Origin: Eonycteris spelaea | Lineage: Eukaryota > Chordata > Mammalia > Chiroptera > Pteropodidae | Direction of reading: 5' to 3' | Length of the DNA: 64,000 nt | NCBI GenBank assembly: GCA_003508835.1 | Contig: PUFA01000070.1 | Coordinates: forward strand, 1,054,001 to 1,118,000 | Part shown: positions 20,750 through 32,575 of the stretch, in pieces | How positions within the stretch are numbered: the first letter of the stretch is position 1 | Layout: each line of letters starts with the position of its first letter | Program-made: the position numbers and the translations under genes | The notes under the pieces: generated by a model | The model's database searches: none | Told to the model about the DNA's origin: nothing | The model's input: the letters and a program-made list of their open reading frames with translations, nothing else

Positions 20750-20870
20750 GCCATTCTCTTGTTTTATCATTGCAGAAAATAAAGTCCAAGGAGACAAAGT
20801 AACTCTTCCTAAGACACTCAGTTAGGAATAAAATGTGACTTTCTGATTGCCTATCCAGTGCTCTCTTCTC
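20750..20870 (+). mobile_element. MIR SINE, 3' half
   Basis: tgcagaaaataaagtccaaggagacaaagtaactcttcctaagacactcagttagg and ctgattgcctatccagtgctctc match the MIR 3' section. Confidence 0.6.
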
Positions 20871-20899
20871 TAAACTGAGCGTTTGTAATCTACCAACTT

Positions 20900-22640
20900 C
20901 TATCCTAGACAATAATTAGGAAAGGAAGTTGGAGGGCAGCTTCTTCCTTTCTCTAACTCCTGCCTTTCCTCCTGCAATTATTAAAAATGGAGGGGCTGTT
21001 TTTCCAAGGCTATGCCAGAAAGGAACAGCCATATGAGGCTCCCAAGACAGCTGGCAGAAAGGATTACACAGCCTCGCCTTGGATAATGAGACTGTGTCTC
21101 ATACCATACCTCACACAACTTGTTTCAGAATGCATGTCTGCTGAGAACACCTGCCACATCACCCTTCCTCCACCGGCCACTGCATGCAGCCTGATCTCCT
21201 TTCCACAGCGTTCTAAATAAGTCAGTGTTGGGTAGCTGGAGAAACCTCCACGAAGTCTTGCCTACTAAGTCATAAAGCAACAGCTGGGTGTGAAAATATA
21301 ACCACTGTCACTTTTCCAAACAGCACGGGACCTGGCCTGGAGGGGCCTGAGGACGTTCTTGGGCATGTTGTAATTCACAGCTGCCGCCTGGAGTAACATT
21401 TTTCCTCCCTGAGGTTTCGGGTGGCAGAGGATTGTGATCTTTCTCAAGTGCTGCTTTTCTTCGTTAAGACACATCTATCTGTCCATGTACCACTGGGCAT
21501 TTGCTTCTTCTGGTCTTAAACATTCATATGTGACTGGATGTGAAGTTCAGTGATTTGGGGGCATACTTTTTTTTATCACTCCTGGAAGAGAAGCTGAGTT
21601 TTCTCAGGCAAAAGGCAAAGCAAGAACCAAGCTCCTGGGCTGACATTCTTTTGTGCTTGAAAACGCCAGTTTGCTAAATTTGGTTGCTGTTTCTTTTTTT
21701 AGCAGGGTAATACAAAAGTCTGAATTTACCATGCAGGGAAATAAGCATTAACCAAAGGCAATGCAGATTTGAATTTACTTTCCTAGCGTCTACTCTCCGT
21801 TGCCGCTTTCAATTTGATTTTTTACTCATAAAGAATAATTATGGGATAAATTGGATTATGAGTTTCTTAACACAAAGCAGAATTGAATAGTCATAAAACT
21901 CAACAGCTGGCCAAGTTTATTTTTATCCTAGGAATATGATGAACAGAAACAGGAATGAATATGTTTTAAGTAAACAGCCCATTTTCAGAAGGGACCTTGA
22001 TGCAGGGAATGAAATAGAGTCTGGGTCCAACTGAGCTCTATAATCAGCGAACCCGCCACCATCTGTCAGGGCCGTCTCCTCTCCCTGGGGCTCTGGCTCC
22101 CGGGGCCCAGCTGACAGACGGGCATCATTAGCTGGCTTGTGCACTAGGTCACCCCATTGAGACAGGTCACCTTGTGTCTTTGGGGTGTTTTATTCCCCCC
22201 CGTTCCCAATTCTGATCCTGAGAAAGGAAAATTGAATTTTAGTCTTAAGATTAAATGATGACAGTATGCAATCTGTCAGCTCCTTGCTGGCAGCCAAGTA
22301 GGTTTGCTAAATTAAAAAAGAATGGGAAAATATAATTCAGCTCTTCTTCCTTCAGTCCTTTGGGATCAGAAGCGGGGGAACCCTGCCCATGTACAGCCCA
22401 TTTAAATACAAACACCTCAAAGATGCTTTCTGCCTTTACTGTGGTCTGCAGATTAATAAGTAGTCATGGAGATTTTGTATATTCTGGCTAAACTGCAGAG
22501 GAAATGAGAGAAACTGGCACAAATGAAAATCAAAGAAAGAGACTCAACACGATAGAGAGTGGTGGGAGGGTTCATGCAGGGAGCCACTTAGAGACACAGA
22601 GAGCAAATGGAAGCCATAAATGCACGGTCTAGCCCTGAAT
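20900..22640. other. Repeat-poor block, candidate conserved non-coding DNA
   Basis: About 1.7 kb with no repeat I can recognise and locally raised GC (21290-21450 and 22040-22130). The second GC patch holds ccatctgtcagggcc and cagctgacagacggg, inverted copies of a CTGTCAG/CTGACAG word of the TGIF/MEIS type. AT-rich homeodomain-like words (aataattatggg, ggattatgag) lie at about 21830-21860. No open frame has splice flanks. Regulatory function is inference only. Confidence 0.35.
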
Positions 22641-23885
22641 CCCTAGTTGTTGTTGTTTTAAATCAGTCATCTATTTGAACACCTCATTCAGTTGCATAGG
22701 CTTCCTTTCATAGTTTTCTCACAGATTTTTTTCTCTTAACCTACCCAATATTGTGAGCCCTGCGCATTTTCCTCTTTCTTTAGAGACTGCTGTCAATTGC
22801 TAAGCTCCCCCACTGAAGGATGCCCTCATCACTGGTTTCTTGACTCTCGGGCTGAACTCACTTTTTTTTTCTTTCTTATGTTGATTTCTTAGGGCTTTCT
22901 CATGAGTTGATAATGACCTAGTTCTGAACCTAATTTTAGACAAGTTCTGGCAATAAATTTCTATTAGCCAAATCTTAATATGATCAATATTCTCTTCTGA
23001 GATGATTGAATTAATTCTCTTAATAAAGGAATGCATGTTTTGGACAGGGATATAATTATTATTCTGCGGCATTTTAATTGGGAAATAGAAGGGTGATTGT
23101 TAGAGCCTAAAGATACGTGATGAAGAATTGTCTGTCTAGATTTCACTTATGTAAAGAATCAGTGCAAACGTTGCCCTTTCCACAGGGAACTGCTCCTTTC
23201 TACTTCGTGAATCACTTGCAAAATGGGTGGATTTTAGTTTAAGGATCTTAAAGCTTTTTAAATCATGGATATATTTTAGACATATCACAAAATAAAATGA
23301 GGACTAGGCCTTCCCTACTGATTTCTCAAATAGGTGCTCAACAACATTGGAAGAAATCATAAACATTGCAGATTGAGGCGTCTACACACTTGGCTTTGAA
23401 TCTCAGCGTTCACACCCTTATACAAGTTCTGGTTCAACTTCTTCATTGCCTCCCAAGGGCTATTTCAGACCTATAACGATGCACTTAAAATTTTTGCTCT
23501 GCTTCTCCTCTCATTGTACTATTTAACGTCACCTCCAACTTTAAAGAGAGCTAGTGAGTGGTAGAAATAGAATTCTTAAACACTATCTTGCATATTCTGC
23601 CTCTAAGCTCCCATTTACTCACAGAGTTGTATATAAAATAAAACACAGTGTCTGTACCAAAGAGACATTTCCTTGTGAATGTCCCAAAAGGCAAACAAGT
23701 AGCATGTCCCAATCCATTAAGTATCATTTTTCCCCATTCTTCATCAAATCCTTATCTTGGTTAATAGAACAAACCCTCCTCTCCAGTAACCTAAGAATCC
23801 ATCTGTATTACCTTCTCCCCCTGTTCCCACCCGCCCTGCTCCGACCTTCTCCACATTCCAGCTCCCCTTCACTTTTCCCATATCA
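22641..23885. other. Non-coding, nothing firm
   Basis: Mixed sequence. 23400-23560 has a weak L2 flavour (cttcttcattgcctcccaagggc). The long frame at 23554-24042 is pyrimidine-biased low-complexity translation and has no family similarity. Confidence 0.35.
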
Positions 23886-23889
23886 GACT

Positions 23890-24060
23890 CCTCATCCCAA
23901 CTCTCATGGCTCTTTGTACAGCTCAGATCCTCATCACCTCTCCCTACTAGTGTACTGGTTTCCCAACTGCTGCTCTTGCCTTGGGTCTGGCTTTGCTCTA
24001 ACTGATCTTTTACACTGCTTCCAGAAGAGTTTTCTAAAATAGTATCATGCTCTTATCAAT
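23890..24060 (+). mobile_element. L2 LINE fragment
   Basis: ctagtgtactggtttcccaactgctgctcttgcc, then gatcttttacactgcttccagaag and ttttctaaaatagtatcatgctc follow the L2 ORF2 C-terminal order (…ctgc…cagagtgatctttctaaaac…). Confidence 0.6.
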
Positions 24061-24062
24061 TC

Positions 24063-24190
24063 TCTCCAAATAAGACATGCAGAACTGAGTCACCTGCCCA
24101 AGTTCTAAAACATAAAAGTCAGAGCTTGACTTCAAATCCAGGAAATCTGAATAAAAACCTGGGCTTTTAACCACTTGTCAGCCATGTCTC
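24063..24190 (+). mobile_element. MIR SINE, 3' half
   Basis: gagtcacctgcccaagttct, gagcttgacttcaaatccagg and gggcttttaaccacttgtcagcc are MIR 3' landmarks. Confidence 0.7.
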
Positions 24191-24890
24191 CCTGCGAACA
24201 AAGGGGTCCTTCCACCAGAGCTGCCCTCGCTTCCTGCTCTCTTTGCCAATGACTTCTCCAAACCTTCCACCGTGATGTTTACCTCATCTTATTTTGGCTT
24301 ACCGTCAGAGTCAAACAACCACAACATAACTTATCAAATCCATTGACTTTTATTGAGCACTTTTTGCCAAGTTTCTATATAATCCTGAGAATACTCATGC
24401 CAGACTCAGTGAAGCACATTTCCTACAAACACTAGTTTGTCAAATCCAACAGATTTGATGCCCTTTTTGAAGAGAAAACAAAGGGGAAAATACAAGCTCT
24501 CTAATGAGATCAATATCTGATTCTTAATTATTCTCTATTGTAAGTATCACAGACCATTTATTGATCATTTTTTAAAGTAAAATAAGGAAAATGCATGAGT
24601 CGATTCACTAAACCGTTTTAAGCTTGGATTGAAGCTGCAGTTCAAAGAGGGTTTGTGAAATCTTTGTACTTGCGGTTACCTTTTGTATGGGTTCATGAGT
24701 TTTCATTTGTTCTTTTCAACAATACTGTGAAAGATGGGAATTTTCATCTCTATTCTCTGAGTGTTTATAGTAAGGCTGAAAATATTCAACAAAGTCATTC
24801 ACATCACCCTGTTGGATGGCAGTAGAAGGTTCTTACATTAAGACCAGCTGTTTCTCATTGCCCAGCCTCTCCGAGTCTGAGATATTTTAA
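24191..24890. other. Non-coding, nothing firm
   Basis: Single-copy-looking DNA. 24700-24830 (gttcttttcaacaatactgtgaaagatggg) resembles a badly eroded MIR, not called. Confidence 0.35.
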
Positions 24891-24892
24891 AT

Positions 24893-25445
24893 AATAAACT
24901 TTTTATTTTGGAATAATTTCCATTTATAGAAAAGTTGCAAAGATAATACAGAGTTTCTACATACTCTTTACCCATTTTTTCCTGATGCTAACATCTAACA
25001 TTCCCATAATACAATCATCAAAATTAAGAAGTTAACATTTGCACGTTATTATTAACGAAACTCCAGTCCTTATTCAAACTGCATCTACTTTTTATTAATG
25101 ACCTTTATCTGTTCCAAGATTTAATCTAGGATACTACATTACATTCAGTCATCATGTCTCCTTTGTCTCCTCCAATCTGTGACATTTCTCAGCCTTTGGG
25201 TTTTCGTTACCTTGACAGTTTTAAAGAGTAATGGTCAGGCATTTCGTAGATGTTAAAAATTTTGTCGATACTCAAAACTGTCACTTTTCTGCTTACAGTA
25301 CTTTATTCTATACCCATTTGATTTCTGTAGACCTATCTCAAAAGACAGATTTCCTGTATGTTTGCCTGGAAATGATTGCACATTTCTTCTTGACACTATT
25401 AGGGACCCAGTACTTTTTCAACATTGTTTTTACCTTGCAAATAGT
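24893..25445 (-). mobile_element. Old L1M-class 3' region
   Basis: Begins aataaactttttattttggaataatttcc and aaaagttgcaaagataatacagagtttc, later catgtctcctttgtctcctccaatctg and cttgacagttttaaagagta. These ordered phrases belong to a common old L1 3' UTR. The T-rich left edge suggests antisense orientation. The frame at 25231-25467 is incidental. Confidence 0.65.
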
Positions 25446-25925
25446 TGTCATGCCTATCCTCAGATGAATGTGATGCCTATCCTCATATTCCCAGATAAAT
25501 GGATTGTTGAAGTCTAAAATAGTAACTGAGACGAAATCATTGCAGAAAAGATGATGAATAGACATGCGAAATTAAGATAAGACTTTATTTCACAGAGAAA
25601 CGAAATAGTAGCTAAACTAAAATGGTTGTAAAATTTTTTAAACAAAAGTTTGTTACTGCAGTAGAAATCAAGTTAAATAAATACTAGATGTAATAGCCCA
25701 CATTGACTTCTCCCAGAGTTGATAATCCCTATTGCCAAAAAATTTGGGCTTCAGGAAGATTTAAGACTAGATTCTTGTGTTTCACATCATGTAGTAACAG
25801 CTCACAAATAAAATGATAAAGATGACAGATTCTACCCAGTACCTGGCACACAGTAGATACTTGATAAATGTGATTTTTTTTCCCCAGAGAATACTTACCT
25901 GGAGCTTGCTGTAGTAGGTACTCTT
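25446..25925. other. Non-coding, nothing recognised
   Basis: AT-rich; only a short L2-like tail phrase (acctggcacacagtagatacttgataaatg) at 25840-25871. Confidence 0.4.
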
Positions 25926-25929
25926 TCAA

Positions 25930-26100
25930 TGTTTTACACACATTAACTCCTTACTGCCACTTATTCTACAGTGGAGGAACTGAGATTCAGGGAGGCTGAG
26001 TTCCCCAAGGGTACACAGAGAGTAGGCGCATGGCTGGGATTAGAACCCAGGCAGCCTGGCAACGGCATCCACTCTTTTAACTGTGATACTCCACAGCTTC
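25930..26100 (+). mobile_element. MIR SINE, well preserved 3' half
   Basis: ttttacacacattaactcc, gtggaggaactgagattcagggagg, then gggattagaacccaggcagcctgg and aactgtgatactccac, near-consensus MIR with the tRNA-like gaacccaggcagcctg core. Confidence 0.88.
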
Positions 26101-28500
26101 TCTGTTATCTATGCAGACCAATCTGAGAATTTAGCTTTGCACACAAGTGAATTTTCAAGATAACTGAATTTAAGATAATTAAAATTTTTTCCTTTGGAAA
26201 TATTTCTAAAATACATAATTTGTCTTCCTCACATACATGATTCCTGGTATCAAAGGGTTAGTGTGAACACAAAATATTGTGTTTTGCTTGACTATTTTTA
26301 TTTTGCCCTACTCAGAACGGTCCCATGTTAATAAAATGTTGGTGAGTTATTTTTCCTGCCATTTTGACTTATCAGTTTTCTTTGTCATTGTCAGCTGTCA
26401 CTTCTTGCTGCTTTCAGTTGTCTGACAACTGACAATTCTAACAAGGTCTTTTTTTTTTCTTTTTTCAATCGCCTGCTTCTAGTTTGCTATTAAATTGTAT
26501 GTAAAATAAAGGTAAATAGATACTGAGGGGTGCCCTGAGGCCCTCTCCCCTGCGTTCAGAACAAAGGAGCGTATGTAGTTTGTGACATATAACTCAGTCA
26601 TTCGCACACCATTTGGACTGCTTCTTTGCTTGTTGAGATCACATCTGGAGAAGTGAATAAATATATCACACGTCTTGACCATAATGTCTTAATAAAATAG
26701 ATAATTACGGCTGGTTACTTTATATCCTCAACAATTACTTAAATGCCAAGGCATTTGTGACAAAAATAAATTGGGAGTTCATTTTCTAAATAATAATGCA
26801 AACGTGATGAATCATATCATTTCAAGCTCCATTGCCATCATCATCAGAATTGAGCCACAGGGTTTTCCTTCGGCTTAATCAGACAATTTTCCCCTGGGGC
26901 AAATGTTCTAAATGTAGGTGGCATTTGAGGGCACAGGGTGGGGTGTGGATTGTTTCTTAGCAAGTATTTGGTGTCTGCAGTGACACATAGAGGTGGTGAT
27001 CTCTGACAGATGCCATTTCCCATCCTTACATCTAAATTCTTATTAGTGAAACCATGGGGTTTTTTTCTTTTTGTCTTTCTAGACACTGAAATTATTCCAA
27101 GCATTTTCAGATGGATGGAGTTTTTGTTCCTGGCTCATCCTAGTGGAAACAGAGGAGTCTTCCGTCTGGGCAGGGCTGGGGCCAAATTGAAAGGAAGCTC
27201 TTTCAGCTGCTCTTTCAGACCCAGCCATATTTGGGAGAGAGTGGCTGGATTCAAACCAAGATGTTTGTTTTTAACTCTTAAATCTTCTGTGGTCTTTGGT
27301 GCTGGTCACCTCTGTGACATCCCAAAGCATCCACATAAGGGAGAAAAGCCAACCAAGTGCCACTAGGGAAATGCCACAGGGGCAAACTGTTTTTATAGCT
27401 TAGAACTTTTTCCACATGGGCACTAGCACAAACCTGAAACAGGCTGCTCCTACTTCAGAGTGGGATACTGTCAGGGATGGAGAGTTGCTTGGTTCTCAGA
27501 TTGTCAATATAACATCCTTTATCGATCTCATGCCTGCTATTTTATCCTCTTATAAATGAAACTGAATAGCTCCCAAGTAGCCTTAGTTTGTCAATAATAA
27601 ATATTCCTGTTAATTATGTGGTTAGTGAACATTTAGTCTGAGATTTCATGAATTTATCAGTTAGTAAATATTATGTAGAATTAAGAAATGAATGCCCCTT
27701 TCAATTCCTCAAAACTACATACTTCGATCCTTTTGCAACACCTAAAGTCTTCCCAAATTTGATAAATACGTTATCAGATTCACTTTCTAACCAAATTGAA
27801 CTAATTTATTTCCAACCCTGCCACCATTACTTTGTGGTGATCAAAGAGGTGTTTAATTTTGACACTGAGTTACAATCAAGGCAGTTTCCTGATGGACTAA
27901 TTATTAATATTCAAGATGAATCAGGTTACCAGGAAACTTTCCAGCATGACATTTTAATGCAGAAACAAATGTAACTGGGCTTCACAGAAATGGCATTGTG
28001 GTCCAACTTATTACCCATCAACTGTCTTGAGTTTTATGTGTGATAGAACACAGCCATGAAATCCGGACTCTGTTTATGAGGTAGTTATCCAAACATCAGT
28101 AATCTCTAAAAATAGCAGTGACCATATATTAATAACCAATTAAGGGCATTATTCTGTGCTCACTGCCTGCTTATAACTTATTCAGCAGTCAGCTGGAGAA
28201 GGGTTGTAGTTGAATAACAGGAGGGAAATGTCCTGCTATTATTTTTTTTTTAACAGCTGACTGGGTAACAAAGTAAGTTTTTCTCACAAGGCCCCAGAAT
28301 AGATAGCTGTCGAATGTCCCCTTTCACTGTGGTCTTTGAATAAGGTGTGTGGCTGTTCTATTATTCATAATATGGTGACTTTAAGACCATTTGGCTTTTT
28401 AAAAATCCCATTCTTTAATAAATTAAAAGTTAACAAATTAATAAATAAGTTAATAAATGAATAAATAGTTGTTTAAAACATTGCCCTACAATTTTTTTTT
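26101..28500. other. Repeat-poor block, candidate conserved non-coding DNA
   Basis: About 2.4 kb without an identifiable repeat. It contains a perfect 17-bp palindrome at 26415-26431 (cagttgtctgacaactg) embedding two E-box words, an octamer-like aatgcaaacgtgatgaatc near 26797, and AT-rich homeodomain-like words. A 108-codon frame at 27648-27974 has no splice context or recognised domain. No function is demonstrable from sequence alone. Confidence 0.35.
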
Positions 28501-28900
28501 CTTACTTTCTCCTCCCATTTTTGGAGATTTTTCTTCTCTTATTTGCTCATGAACACGTTCACTTTCTCCTTAGCTTTCTTCAGGTTCCAAAGCAGACTTA
28601 CCTCATTATCAAGTATTTTACTCTGCCTAGTTCTGTATCAGTTGGGTTATTACCTAAAGGTTTTATCCAGGGTGACCAGCACAGTGCTTGGTTTGACTGT
28701 CTCCCTTTTGATAAAAGGGAAGAATCTGTTTTACACAGCAGGTTATGACTGAGTCCTAATAGAGGGTAGGAAGGGAACTTGAATTTCTTCCTTCATTTCA
28801 GCTCTTGTGGGCTATATTGGATCATGGCTTTCCTGAAAGAAAGACTAAAGAAGTGAAGGAAGAATGGATGGAAAAAAAAAAGTAGGAGAGAAAAAAAGAT
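28501..28900. other. Non-coding, nothing recognised
   Basis: T-rich then A-rich DNA with an A9 tract near 28871. Two overlapping short frames at 28521-28752 have no similarity I recognise. Confidence 0.4.
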
Positions 28901-28904
28901 TGAT

Positions 28905-29115
28905 TATTGCTATAATGTCTTGAGGGCCTACTTATAATCAGGATCTTCATGCACATTAGCTCATCTAATTCCACAACAACCCTGCAAAAGAATCATTCCA
29001 TTTTTTAAGATGGATCTTGTGAGGCTCAGAGGGTTTAAGCAACTTGTACTGGGACACATAGCTTAAAAGTTGCAGAATCAGTATTTGACACCATGTCTGT
29101 GTGACCCAGCACTCA
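28905..29115 (+). mobile_element. MIR SINE, near full length
   Basis: gcacattagctcatctaattccacaacaaccctgc, aagatggatcttgtgaggctcagaggg, then acttgtactgggacacatagctt and gtgtgacccagcactcagctgc give the complete MIR order. Confidence 0.85.
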
Positions 29116-29529
29116 GCTGCTTTCCACCATTCATGCTGCCACGTAGGTGAGAATGAGGGCGAATTAGGCTCCTGGAGTGCCCTCGCCCCCTGCTTTCCTC
29201 ACCACAGAGTCTCAGCAATTGAGATGGAGTCAACATCTCTCTGTGTTCCAAGGAGGAAACTAGGAGCCAGGATATCAGTAGAAATGCTGGGCTCCCAGAT
29301 GCTACGTCTTCTAAGAAGGCAAAGCACTTGCAACCCAAACAGGGCACTTGCCTCTACCTAGAAGGTATTGATATTCAGATGTAAAGAGGACTTTGTTGCT
29401 CACTGCCAACCAGACATTTATATAAGCATTTTGGGGCAAAAATGCATGTTAATAAATCAGAACTGATTCAGCCACAATTTTCAAGTTTATATGTGAGATG
29501 ACTAATGGTAGTAATAATTACAGTAAAAA

Positions 29530-29765
29530 CAAAAACAGCTACTATTCATTGAGCATAAATTACAATCCAAGAACTTATATATCATTTTTCATTATTGACA
29601 ACACCACTATAAGATAGATCTTGTATCTCCATTTTACAGATGAGAAAACCAAAGCTCAGAGGAGTTAAGGAAATGCCAAAAGTCAAACAGCAAGAAAGCA
29701 GCTGAGAAGTAACTAGAAGTCAGGTCTGTGTACATCCGAATTATGCACTGTCGCTGCATTACAGC
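29530..29765 (+). mobile_element. MIR SINE, near full length
   Basis: cagctactattcattgagcataaa, gacaacaccactataagatagatc, tccattttacagatgagaaaaccaaagctcagagg, ending in gtcaggtctgtgtacatcc, a classic MIR. Confidence 0.9.
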
Positions 29766-29984
29766 TGCTCCTTCCCTGTGCGTGCCAGGTTGGAAGGAAG
29801 CCTGACAAATCTGCCTTGAGTGTCCATGCCTGGGCAATCTATTTCCTATCCATGATTAAACTGAATAATTGAAAATCCTTTGTTTCATTCTCACGCTAGG
29901 TTTGATTGCTAACAATCTTACCCTCACTATTGAATATTAATAAGCTTTCAATGGCTTTTGATATCCAAATGTACTTATTGGAAA

Positions 29985-30250
29985 CATAAAGGCCTCCACA
30001 ATCTGACCTCAGCCCAATTCCATGTCGTACCTCTGACCATCTTTTTACAAATCTGCTCCAATGGAATCGTTTCACTTTCTCTAGGAAACACCAGTGCTTG
30101 CCCACTTCCCAACTTTTGTCCGATACTACAGTCCTAAAAGCTATCGCTTACCTTCCTGTTGAACCCAATTCAAAATTCACTTTTTAAGTCATCTGGAAAA
30201 TTCAGATGGAAGTACTCAACTTTCACCTTCTACTTTAATAATAATTATTG
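29985..30250 (+). mobile_element. L2 LINE fragment
   Basis: aaggcctccacaatctgacctcagcccaattcc and ctatcgcttaccttcctgttg followed by gaacccaattcaaaattcac align with the L2 ORF2 C-terminal section; the 3' tail is missing. Confidence 0.65.
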
Positions 30251-30529
30251 TTGTCAATATACTTTATCTTCCAATTAACTTCTATGACTTAATGGCATGT
30301 CCACTTCAGGGCCTTTCTACACTATTTAAAGCTTAGAAATGCAACTTAACTTTTTAATTTAATTTAATTCCAATTAGAGAGAAATCTCTTCTTATACCTT
30401 TCATCTCAACTGTGCAGCACAACATATATCACCTGACAGGTAGCAGGCACTGAAGATCTTGGGCATGATCTCTTTAAAAATACTGCTTTATAGCTCAAGC
30501 CACTAAGGTATATTTCTGTAATAATTTCA
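30251..30529. other. Non-coding, nothing recognised
   Basis: AT-rich flank of the L2, including ttaattt units at 30351-30370. Confidence 0.4.
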
Positions 30530-31640
30530 GCCTATTAACAGAAATAACCCCCTGCTGACTGTTTGACCTGAATGAAAGTCACAGTTATGTCATTGATTTG
30601 GTGCTTTCATTTAACCTGAAAGGCTGAGAATGAAAAAAAAAAAAAAAAAAAAAAAAAGGAAAAGAGACAGGATATAACCCTGAAGAATGAAAATGAAATT
30701 TGACTCAGAAATGAGTGATCCTTTTGTGTGCTTCATTTATTTACATCCTGTCATTTTCACATTAGCCTACATGTCCTTGTGTGACTAAAAGAATCAGGGA
30801 GAAAAAAAAAATCACACTTTGCGTTTAAATAATGCCTTCCTGAAAAAAATTTCTTACCTACAGGAGCACACAAGGGAACAGGGCACCACACAGGGACACT
30901 GTAACCATAAACAAACTGGGCTTGATGCTTCCTTCAAGGTTGGTTTGTTTGTTCACCTGCTTGTGAGTCAGTGGTGGAAAAAGTGGCTCCAAGGCTGAAG
31001 GGCGGTCATCTTATTTGCCTTGACTCTATGACCCCAAAGTTTCTTTCTTCTCAGATAAATAATTGAGAACAGCAAACCCGCCCAAAGAAAAGAGGAAGAA
31101 TATATCATTCCCAAAGACTATTTGTACATATTCCATTCCTTTCAGTCTCCACCTCTAGAAAATAAGAAGATAAGAGCCTTCTTGGATGAGAATGCTAATT
31201 ATAATAATTATCTAAAGTAACAACTCTTTCATGACAAGGGTCAAAGCTGTCAGATATTAAGACTAAATCTCTGTATTCATTTTAGTACAAATTACTTTCC
31301 TGTTCCCTTTGACAAATGCCTGAATTTTCATTGATTTGGTGCTTTCACTCTTAGAAAGGACACACGATTATCTCATCTTGTTTACAGCAACAAAGGTCAA
31401 GTTCTTTAGCAGTTATTAATAACCACTGTACTAAGAGCCTTCTTCCAGCTCACCCCACATGCTGAGCTTTGCCCTGGTTTCAACCTTGTGAAATTTCATG
31501 GTGTCCATTCCGTACCCTAACAACTTTTTATGTATATCCGTAGTGATAACCACTCTCTGCCAGATTTCCTCTTATTAAACCCAATCGTTATGCATTAAAA
31601 AGGCATCACCTTATTCTATTAGGGTTAACAGAGTGTGTTG
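30530..31640. other. Repeat-poor block, candidate regulatory DNA
   Basis: No repeat apart from an A25 run at 30633-30657. It holds the exact 20-mer tcattgatttggtgctttca twice (30590-30609 and 31328-31347). Around 30935-31250 there are dense candidate factor sites: tggtttgtttgttcacctg (forkhead-like), taattataataatta at 31196-31210 (homeodomain-like) and acaagggtcaaagctg near 31234 (nuclear-receptor half-site-like). These are pattern matches only. Confidence 0.4.
30633..30657 (+). repeat. Poly-A run, 25 bp
   Basis: Uninterrupted adenine run in otherwise single-copy DNA. No SINE or processed pseudogene body precedes it. Confidence 0.95.
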
Positions 31641-31924
31641 GAATAATATAGAAAAAAATATATCTGATTTTTTTTTTTTGACCTCCCAAGGCCTGAGAGG
31701 CTTAAAGAGCATGACAAAGAAGTTAGAGTGATTTGAGAAGAAGATCATAATGTCAGAGTCATTTCTGAGGTCAGGTTCAAGCTAGCAAAGTGGAAAACTG
31801 ACATAATTCCAAAAGAAAGCTCGCTACCACACCAAAATAATTTTTCCTCAACTATTGGGTGATTTTAGACCTAAAGCAGGGTGAAGTACTCAATTTTCTA
31901 TTTACCTCTATATTTATAAACCTG

Positions 31925-32160
31925 CAACAATAGCTAACATCAAGTCATATTGTAGGCACTGCTCAAAGTATTAAGTGTTTAATCATGATAATAATCCTAG
32001 GATATAACTACTGCTATTGACCCCATTCAACAGATGGAAAAACTAGGGCACAGAGAATTGAATCACTGTCCTAGGCCACATAGCTAATAAATAGTGGAAA
32101 TGGAATTTGAACCCAGGCAGCCTAGACCTGGATCCTAATGGCTTAATCATTACATGCTTC
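31925..32160 (+). mobile_element. MIR SINE, full length
   Basis: aatagctaacatcaagtcat at the 5' side, gtaggcactgctcaaagtattaagtg, ccccattcaacagatggaaaaactagggcacagag, and ttgaacccaggcagcct at 32107-32123. The best preserved MIR in the window. Confidence 0.93.
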
Positions 32161-32399
32161 TGACTTTCCAACCAAGTCCATGATTGCCAGGGTCTAAGCC
32201 AGAGTACTCTAGTAAAGAGAAAATTCTGGACAAATTTTATTTCCTTTCAGATCTAGCATCCCTTTTAGGACCACAGTCTGTGATTGGTCTATGTTAGGGG
32301 TAAGGGTCTGTACCATAACAAGTCTGAGAGGCCTGTTCTAATGTCACTTTTGAAGGGACAAGTTAATTCTCTTCTTTTCTTTCTGTTTGAAAAGGAAAC

Positions 32400-32575
32400 A
32401 AAAGCTGTTATTTATCTATATGTTCACAACAGTTCTACGAGGTAGAATTATTATAACTATTCCTCTTACAAATGATCAACTCAGAAAAGTTATTTAAGTT
32501 ACCTAAGGCCACATAGTTAAAATGAAACAGAAGAGGGAGTAAAACTCACTCCATTTTATCACTCTTTGTCTCTAC
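32400..32575 (+). mobile_element. MIR SINE, central part
   Basis: cacaacagttctacgaggtagaattattataactattcc, then gttatttaagttacctaaggccacatagtt fit MIR; the tRNA-like 5' head is lost. Confidence 0.75.

Noticed and set aside
23554..24042. 162-codon plus-strand ORF
   Set aside because: Composition is pyrimidine-driven Ser/Pro/Leu and it overlaps L2-like sequence. No domain, start context or splice signals.
27648..27974. 108-codon plus-strand ORF in a repeat-poor block
   Set aside because: No family signature, AT-driven composition and no flanking splice sites or poly-A tail. Kept only as part of the candidate conserved block.
30590..30657. SINE or processed pseudogene ending at the A25 run
   Set aside because: No polymerase III boxes, coding remnant or target duplication precede the A-run.
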